DNA of 64,000 bases from a virus: IMG/VR virus record IMGVR_UViG_3300042308_001616, positions 122,861 through 186,860 of that record; one strand, given 5' to 3'. The notes below the pieces were generated by a model that saw only the letters and a list, made by a program, of their open reading frames with translations, was not told the DNA's origin and searched no databases. A program made the translations under genes and the position numbers. Shown one piece after another: positions 59,765 to 64,000 of this stretch. Each line of letters starts with the position of its first letter. Positions within the stretch are counted from its first letter, which is position 1.

Positions 59765-61657
59765 TTACACCATTCTCAGGAGTATCCATCTTTTGTAGAG
59801 TTCCTCACCCGGCTCCGGCATCTTAAGCAACCTCGTCATATCCAGACTGCCGAACACCTGACCGATCCTAGGATGGTTCTCGTAGCAAGCAGCGGCGTAC
59901 CTGGCTTTCCCAACCATCACTTTCGCATCCTCTTCACTCAGATTCAACCTCGACCTCAGGTCAGGCTTTGTCTTCTCGTCACCGTATATCCTCGAGGCTA
60001 CGTTACTCACCGCACCCTTGCTACGCCCGTCGAACCCACCGCCATACAGATAAACTATAAAGGCGGGCACAAGATCCGTCAGGCCGGTGGTCACGAACTC
60101 TTTGTTGTCCATTCCTATATCACAGTATGTCGCGTATTCGTAGTGAATACCCTTGAAAAGATCTTTCACAAAGTCTTCAATCGAGACCGAATATCCTTTC
60201 CACTCAACCAGCATCGACTCGGTGTCCTCCCTGAGCATCAGCTTGTCGAACTTGCCGCTGTCACTTCTGGCAACGCCGTTCTGCACGTATTCCCTCTTCA
60301 GCTTGCTCTCGACCTCCTCGCGGTCGAAGGTGAACTCCTTATCGATCGGGTCGTAGGTGTAGTCCTTGGAGTAGTACTCGCCGTCGACCTTCACGTAGAG
60401 CGCGACCTCATCCTTGTGACACCAGTCCGTGTTGCCCTCCTCGTCGACAATCACCTCGATGGCATCGTCCTCCGGAATCCAGTCGCTCATCATCTCGGAC
60501 TTGACGGTGTCCTCCTCGAGGTATGTGTTGCCGTCGAACTCGCAGTACCTTGTGTTTGCCCTGTCGGAGACGTAAACGTCCCTGTATTCGAGCCAGGTCG
60601 CGTGGTCGGCCGTCACGTAGTCGTCTATGTCATCGCAGTAGAATGCGTCGTCGACCGGAATCCAGTCGTCGAGGTATTCCGAACGCCTGAACTCCTCCTC
60701 GAGCGACGGCCCTTCGCCGTGTGTCGACTGCAGGTACAGAACGTTATCGGTGTAGGTGGGAATTGACTTGGTAAGCGTGCCTTCCTCAGTGTCGTAGTAC
60801 TTGAAGGTGTCCATGTAAGGGTACTTCCCGTAGTCCTTAGCCTTCACCTCGACCGTAGCGTTTGCCGGTGCGACCGGTGTCAGACCGTAGCTGTAGTCTA
60901 TCTTGTTGGTCTTTCCCCAGTCGTAGAACTTACCGATGTTGGCGTTCGTGTCGACGCAGTAGACGCGGTCCATGTAAGTCTTCCCGTCGTCAAGCGTCCA
61001 GATTAGCGCTCGACCCATCGTCTTACCTTCTTTGTCGAGCATGACCAGTAGCTTCACAACATCCGGGTTCTCGGTGTAAATACCGAAGAAGCCGGCACAA
61101 TCGGGCTTCCTCATGCAGGATCCGTGCAGCGAGTCGTTGCCTGAGTAGTCCTTTTTGTCGACGAAGCTGCTTTCCAGGTACCTCCTCACTATCTCTACAC
61201 CCTGTACGACCTCGAAGGTGTGAGAGTCTCCTTTCTGTGCTAGGTCGTACTCCACCCTGTAGGCGTTTACAAATAGTTCGAGCTCTGCACCAGGTACCTC
61301 TTTGTCAACGTTTTTCATCACCATCTGTGCAAATTTACCAATCGCATACTCTGGTGTTCTTCCTTCACTCCAATATTTGTTTGTCTTATCAGGTCTTTCA
61401 CCATCGGGGTGAACTTTTAAGTATCTGTTGGCTTGTACAAATGACACTTTGTCGTTTTTATCAGTTATGTCTATAAGTGAATAGGGGTATTTCGACTGAC
61501 CACCTGTTTCCTGTAGTATTAATACACCAGCCACTCTTTCAGCAGTTCCGTTATATTTTTCATAAATAAATTTCAGTATGTTCCTGAATTGGTCGGAATA
61601 ATAGAGTTGCATACCTTTTGTAGAACTCTCGATAATAAAGTCTTCGTATCTTAACAT
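59765..61657 (-). CDS. Tagged SCMR-type protein with acidic repeats, G+C-rich core
   Basis: 630 residues. Tag MLRYEDFIIESSTKG: RYEDFIIE-S aligns with T4 TYQEFIAE-A including the cleavage position. The N-terminal 250 residues contain SLHGSCMRKPDCAGFFGIYTENP and LIWTLDDGKTYMDRVY, a domain found in large phages with no known function. Residues 310-430 hold repeats around DDWIPxDDA with Tyr/Asp/Cys-rich turns, possibly metal-binding. Codons for about the last 500 residues are G+C-rich (one sampled 60-base line at 60.7 kb is 63 percent), in contrast with the first 340 bases and the flanks. TATATAT is four bases before the ATG. Confidence 0.75.
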   Translation of the reverse strand: MLRYEDFIIESSTKGMQLYYSDQFRNILKFIYEKYNGTAERVAGVLILQETGGQSKYPYSLIDITDKNDKVSFVQANRYLKVHPDGERPDKTNKYWSEGRTPEYAIGKFAQMVMKNVDKEVPGAELELFVNAYRVEYDLAQKGDSHTFEVVQGVEIVRRYLESSFVDKKDYSGNDSLHGSCMRKPDCAGFFGIYTENPDVVKLLVMLDKEGKTMGRALIWTLDDGKTYMDRVYCVDTNANIGKFYDWGKTNKIDYSYGLTPVAPANATVEVKAKDYGKYPYMDTFKYYDTEEGTLTKSIPTYTDNVLYLQSTHGEGPSLEEEFRRSEYLDDWIPVDDAFYCDDIDDYVTADHATWLEYRDVYVSDRANTRYCEFDGNTYLEEDTVKSEMMSDWIPEDDAIEVIVDEEGNTDWCHKDEVALYVKVDGEYYSKDYTYDPIDKEFTFDREEVESKLKREYVQNGVARSDSGKFDKLMLREDTESMLVEWKGYSVSIEDFVKDLFKGIHYEYATYCDIGMDNKEFVTTGLTDLVPAFIVYLYGGGFDGRSKGAVSNVASRIYGDEKTKPDLRSRLNLSEEDAKVMVGKARYAAACYENHPRIGQVFGSLDMTRLLKMPEPGEELYKRWILLRMV

Positions 61658-61661
61658 AGTG

Positions 61662-61668
61662 TATATAT
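61662..61668 (-). promoter_or_regulatory. TATATAT box abutting tagged start
   Basis: Leftward TAATATATACACT then ATG. Four bases separate box and start codon. Confidence 0.5.
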
Positions 61669-61682
61669 TACAGGAATGATTT

Positions 61683-61716
61683 TAAAAAAAAGAAAAGGCG
61701 CTAATCGCGCCTTTTC
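61683..61716 (-). terminator. Terminator after HAD-like tagged gene
   Basis: GAAAAGGCGC/GCGCCTTTTC perfect 10-bp stem with loop of 5 and a T8 tract in the leftward direction. Confidence 0.85.
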
Positions 61717-61720
61717 AATA

Positions 61721-62851
61721 TTATTTACGTTTTTTCGGCATCTTAGGATTCACACTAAGATTCTTCGAAATTTTGGTCAAAGCTTTGACTTTGTTATTGA
61801 GCTCTTTGGTGTAAGGGTCTCTCATATCGAGTTCACCAGACATCGCTGCGTTAGGTAACCTCATTGAGACGGTCGATGCATCTATACCTTCAGAGAATTT
61901 GTCAAAAGTCCTTACGAACTTACTCGGCTCCTGTGGCTTGTTTGTGTCTTTCACCGTGAAGGATATTATGTTTGCAAACCTTTCGTGATGTAGGTTCTTG
62001 GCAAGATCAGTAATGTGTCTAACGTTACCCGGATCATCATCAGAGAATCCAATTTTGGCTTTTTTACCAACCATTTTTGCAAATCTATCTGCTTTATCAG
62101 CAAATTGCATAAGTGCATCTTCCTTAGCCTTTTCAGGGTTGGAAGCAGATCCTGACCTAGACGGTGCAGAAACTCCTACGAGGTCACAATTGTCTAAATA
62201 AGCTTTTACAATTGGATCTTTTGATGGTGTAGATAAATCTTCAAGTAACTTTGGAACATTATCTATATTCTCATCTTTGAACATATAAAGGTATGCTAAA
62301 AGATGATTATACATTTCTTGCTTCTGGGTGTCTGTAAGTACTTTGTCTATAATATACTCAATACCAGGTCTCATACCTCCTGATATGATTTTACCATCTG
62401 TTGATTTCCCATATACTTCTTTTTCATGTCCTCTTGCTGTTATTATTGCAAAAATTGCACCCGAAGTTAGACACTCGATGAAATCTTCCCAAGCAGGTGC
62501 GTATCTATTTTCAGTAATGGCTTTCTTTACATCTAAAGAGAATGCTTCGATACCTCTCGGTCCGTTGTCACGGAATTCTGAGAAAGCCGCAGATGGATCA
62601 CCATTTAATATCCTCCAATTATCACTATCACCACGTACAACCGCAAAATCCGCAGTTGAAACGTCAGTAGGAACCCAATCACCATCAATGAATTTCTCCA
62701 TATGGATCACCGTTGGCATATTAAGGATATTGTCATCCCAGTCGAAAGCATAGTACAGGAGGTGATTATCAGTAGACTCAACCGGTACAGACTCGAGTGA
62801 GTGCTGGTAGAGTGCCCTGTTCTCGTTGAACTGGTTCCAACTCTTTATCAT
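61721..62851 (-). CDS. Tagged HAD-like protein
   Basis: 376 residues. Tag MIKSWNQFNENRALYQ. The core shows HAD-type motifs: FDWDDNILNMPT with the first DxD near residues 38-40, IITARG as the second motif and IGFSDDDPGN as a possible fourth. A Lys-rich, disordered C-terminal region (NPKMPKKRK) follows. HAD enzymes act on phosphoesters; in a phage head protein it could act on ejected nucleic acids or be an inactive structural relative. It starts right after an acidic gene (1-base gap). The DWDDN arrangement differs from the classic DxDGT, so activity is not assured. Confidence 0.7.
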   Translation of the reverse strand: MIKSWNQFNENRALYQHSLESVPVESTDNHLLYYAFDWDDNILNMPTVIHMEKFIDGDWVPTDVSTADFAVVRGDSDNWRILNGDPSAAFSEFRDNGPRGIEAFSLDVKKAITENRYAPAWEDFIECLTSGAIFAIITARGHEKEVYGKSTDGKIISGGMRPGIEYIIDKVLTDTQKQEMYNHLLAYLYMFKDENIDNVPKLLEDLSTPSKDPIVKAYLDNCDLVGVSAPSRSGSASNPEKAKEDALMQFADKADRFAKMVGKKAKIGFSDDDPGNVRHITDLAKNLHHERFANIISFTVKDTNKPQEPSKFVRTFDKFSEGIDASTVSMRLPNAAMSGELDMRDPYTKELNNKVKALTKISKNLSVNPKMPKKRK

Positions 62852-62852
62852 A

Positions 62853-63161
62853 TTACTTTCTTTTTTTGTTAATGAATGATTGAAAAGACTCTAATTGACC
62901 CATTTCTTCTTCTTCCTCTTCTTCATTTTGTCCGAAATCATCCTCATCCTCATCTTCTTCCTCTTGTCCGAAATCCTCTTCTTCCTCTTGTCCGAATTCG
63001 CCAAAACCTTGAACATCATCCGATTCACCTTCTTGACTTTCTTCTAATTCGATTGTGAATTCTTCTACAACCTCTTCGTCTTTTGTAGCAGAAACAGATA
63101 TATTTCCTTCAGACTCTTCTATCACGATTAGGTACCCGTTTATTTCAACTGTTGTTTTCAT
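62853..63161 (-). CDS. Acidic protein with tag-like C-terminus
   Basis: 102 residues. The N-terminal 50 make a small beta sheet (TTVEINGYLIVIEES, then ISVSATKDEE), followed by an Asp/Glu/Gly/Gln-rich stretch of repeated FGQEEEED units. It ends MGQLESFQSFINKKRK, in which LESFQSFINK is close to the shared N-terminal tag but placed at the C-terminus. The composition is reminiscent of T4 gp67, the acidic prohead core protein, but there is no real sequence similarity. It is co-transcribed with the HAD-like gene; a tatatata box lies about 25 bases upstream. Confidence 0.65.
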   Translation of the reverse strand: MKTTVEINGYLIVIEESEGNISVSATKDEEVVEEFTIELEESQEGESDDVQGFGEFGQEEEEDFGQEEEDEDEDDFGQNEEEEEEEMGQLESFQSFINKKRK

Positions 63162-63237
63162 GTGTATTTTCTATTTTTTGGATATATATTAAAACTTTTA
63201 AACCGCTTTGTTATAAAAACTATAAAAAAACTAAAGA

Positions 63238-63921
63238 ATGAACAAATTCGATATGATGAGAAGTATGAAATCACACTTCAGAGATAGTGGTATTAGTCAA
63301 TCTGTTGGCAATGATTACTTCAACAAACTGACAAAAAAAGTTAACAATAATACATCGGTATTAATAGAAGGTGGTGGATACCAAGTAGATGTTTTTTCTA
63401 AACTAATTGAGGACCGTATAATATTTTTATCCACAGAAATTGATGATTATACCTGTAACCTAATAAAAGCACAACTTCTTTATTTAGAACAGGAGAGTGA
63501 CGATGAAATTAAACTTTATATCGATTCAGGTGGTGGATCTGTATATAGTGGTTTAGGATTACTCGATGTAATGGACTACATAAAACCGGACATCGTTACC
63601 GTAAACACAGGTCTTGCAGCATCAATGGCTGCTGTTATACTCTGCTCCGGAACCAAAGGTAAGAGAAGAGCTCTGAAGAGAAGTCGTACGATGATCCACC
63701 AACCATTAACTTATGGTGGATGGATGCAACAAGCGTCAGACATTGAGATTGAAGCAAAAGAGATGAACTCTTTGAAAAAAGAACTATACGAAATTATTTC
63801 AGATAAAACGGGTCAGACGTATGATCGAGTATATAAGGATGGTGATAGAGATTACTGGATGACTTCCGAAGATGCAAAGAGATATGGAATGATAGATGAG
63901 ATAGTTAAAAATAAAAAATAA
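63238..63921 (+). CDS. ClpP-like serine protease (S14 family)
   Basis: 227 residues. The ClpP core from about residue 57 has IDSGGGSVYSGLGLLD, GLAAS with S129 as nucleophile, MIHQP with H154, and KDGDRDYWMTSEDAKRYGMID with the third triad residue (an Asp within 201-205). The N-terminal 55 residues are phage-specific. Several large phages carry ClpP-like genes; roles include protein turnover and, in other phages, capsid maturation. No ClpX-type gene or T4 gp21-type protease is in this window. Whether this enzyme or another processes the tagged proteins is open. Divergent from the acidic protein gene. Confidence 0.9.
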   Translation: MNKFDMMRSMKSHFRDSGISQSVGNDYFNKLTKKVNNNTSVLIEGGGYQVDVFSKLIEDRIIFLSTEIDDYTCNLIKAQLLYLEQESDDEIKLYIDSGGGSVYSGLGLLDVMDYIKPDIVTVNTGLAASMAAVILCSGTKGKRRALKRSRTMIHQPLTYGGWMQQASDIEIEAKEMNSLKKELYEIISDKTGQTYDRVYKDGDRDYWMTSEDAKRYGMIDEIVKNKK

Positions 63922-63929
63922 AAAATAAT

Positions 63930-64000
63930 ATGAGAATACTTGCAAACGACGGTATATCCAAAACCGGTAAGGAGATGTTAGAAGCAGCGGGATACACCGT
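63930..64000 (+). CDS. D-3-phosphoglycerate dehydrogenase-like, 3' end outside window
   Basis: Only the first 23 codons and part of the next are visible (MRILANDGISKTGKEMLEAAGYT). This matches the N-terminus of Bacteroidota phosphoglycerate dehydrogenase (SerA; MKxLANDGIS...ALExAGF), a D-2-hydroxyacid dehydrogenase family enzyme that begins serine synthesis. It is nine bases downstream of ClpP, so they are co-transcribed. The short visible part limits the call, but the match is distinctive. As a phage gene it would be an auxiliary metabolic gene. Confidence 0.65.
   Translation, partial: MRILANDGISKTGKEMLEAAGYT

Noticed and set aside
59702-60766. Long rightward ORF (354 codons) antisense to the tagged SCMR-type gene
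   Set aside because: It has poor protein composition and lies opposite a gene with domains, tag and promoter. The G+C-rich codons of the real gene create few stops on the other strand.
1-64000. tRNA genes, integrase, transposase or homing endonuclease genes
   Set aside because: No cloverleaf with TTC-loop sequence and no catalytic motifs of these families were recognised on either strand.

Overview
This window is almost certainly part of a large T4-like myovirus genome whose host is a member of the Bacteroidota. The phage assignment rests on genes resembling T4 structural and replication proteins: contractile tail sheath (gp18), tail tube (gp19), a gp26-like baseplate protein, a very long tape measure, sliding clamp (gp45), the C-terminal half of a family B DNA polymerase (gp43), a DnaG/gp61-type primase and the SbcD/gp47 nuclease subunit. 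The host assignment is inferred from low G+C content, A-rich leaders with few Shine-Dalgarno sites, a lipoprotein whose residues after the lipobox resemble the Bacteroidota surface-export signal, and a C-terminal motif (IxxxGxxSLTxxDKRIL) typical of Bacteroidota proteins. No tRNA, rRNA, CRISPR array or transposon was seen.

Layout. 0-3 kb: end of a large protein with a LysM-like motif and a tagged coiled-coil protein. 3-10.8 kb: sheath, Hsp20, gp26-like baseplate protein, tail tube (opposite strand from the sheath) and gp47-like nuclease. 10.8-16 kb: host-surface module of five exported proteins (two barrel-like, one lipoprotein, two membrane-anchored) followed by a HAD-nucleotidyltransferase fusion and a GDPD-like protein. 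16-18.6 kb: leftward cluster of small tagged proteins including a ParB/Srx-like one, with a 33-bp direct repeat. 18.7-34.3 kb: tail structure, with a 1931-residue baseplate or fibre protein, small tail-region proteins, a 1525-residue tape measure with tandem repeats, and two fibre-like proteins. 34.4-47.5 kb: accessory region with a YcgL-like nucleotidyltransferase, glycosyltransferase, WYL-like protein, cell-wall (YkuD-like) protein, PLP aminotransferase and many unknowns. 47.5-50.3 kb: 955-residue protein ending in an SGNH esterase domain. 50.4-64 kb: tagged basic proteins, sliding clamp, polymerase half, a tagged nuclease-like protein, primase, tagged HAD-like and SCMR-type proteins, an acidic protein, ClpP, and the first codons of a SerA-like dehydrogenase.

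The most notable feature is an N-terminal tag shared by about 19 otherwise unrelated proteins (pattern M-R/K-x-I/L-K/R-x-F/Y-x-x-F, usually with a Glu 11-14 residues in). It aligns with the T4 capsid targeting sequence MKTYQEFIAE, which sends internal proteins into the prohead and is cleaved off by the prohead protease after Glu. If the analogy holds, this phage packages a large set of proteins in its capsid, including a putative nuclease, a HAD-like protein and several basic proteins, for delivery with the DNA. Many of these genes are preceded by a T4-late-like TATATA box only 4-8 bases before the start codon, which predicts leaderless or nearly leaderless late mRNAs.
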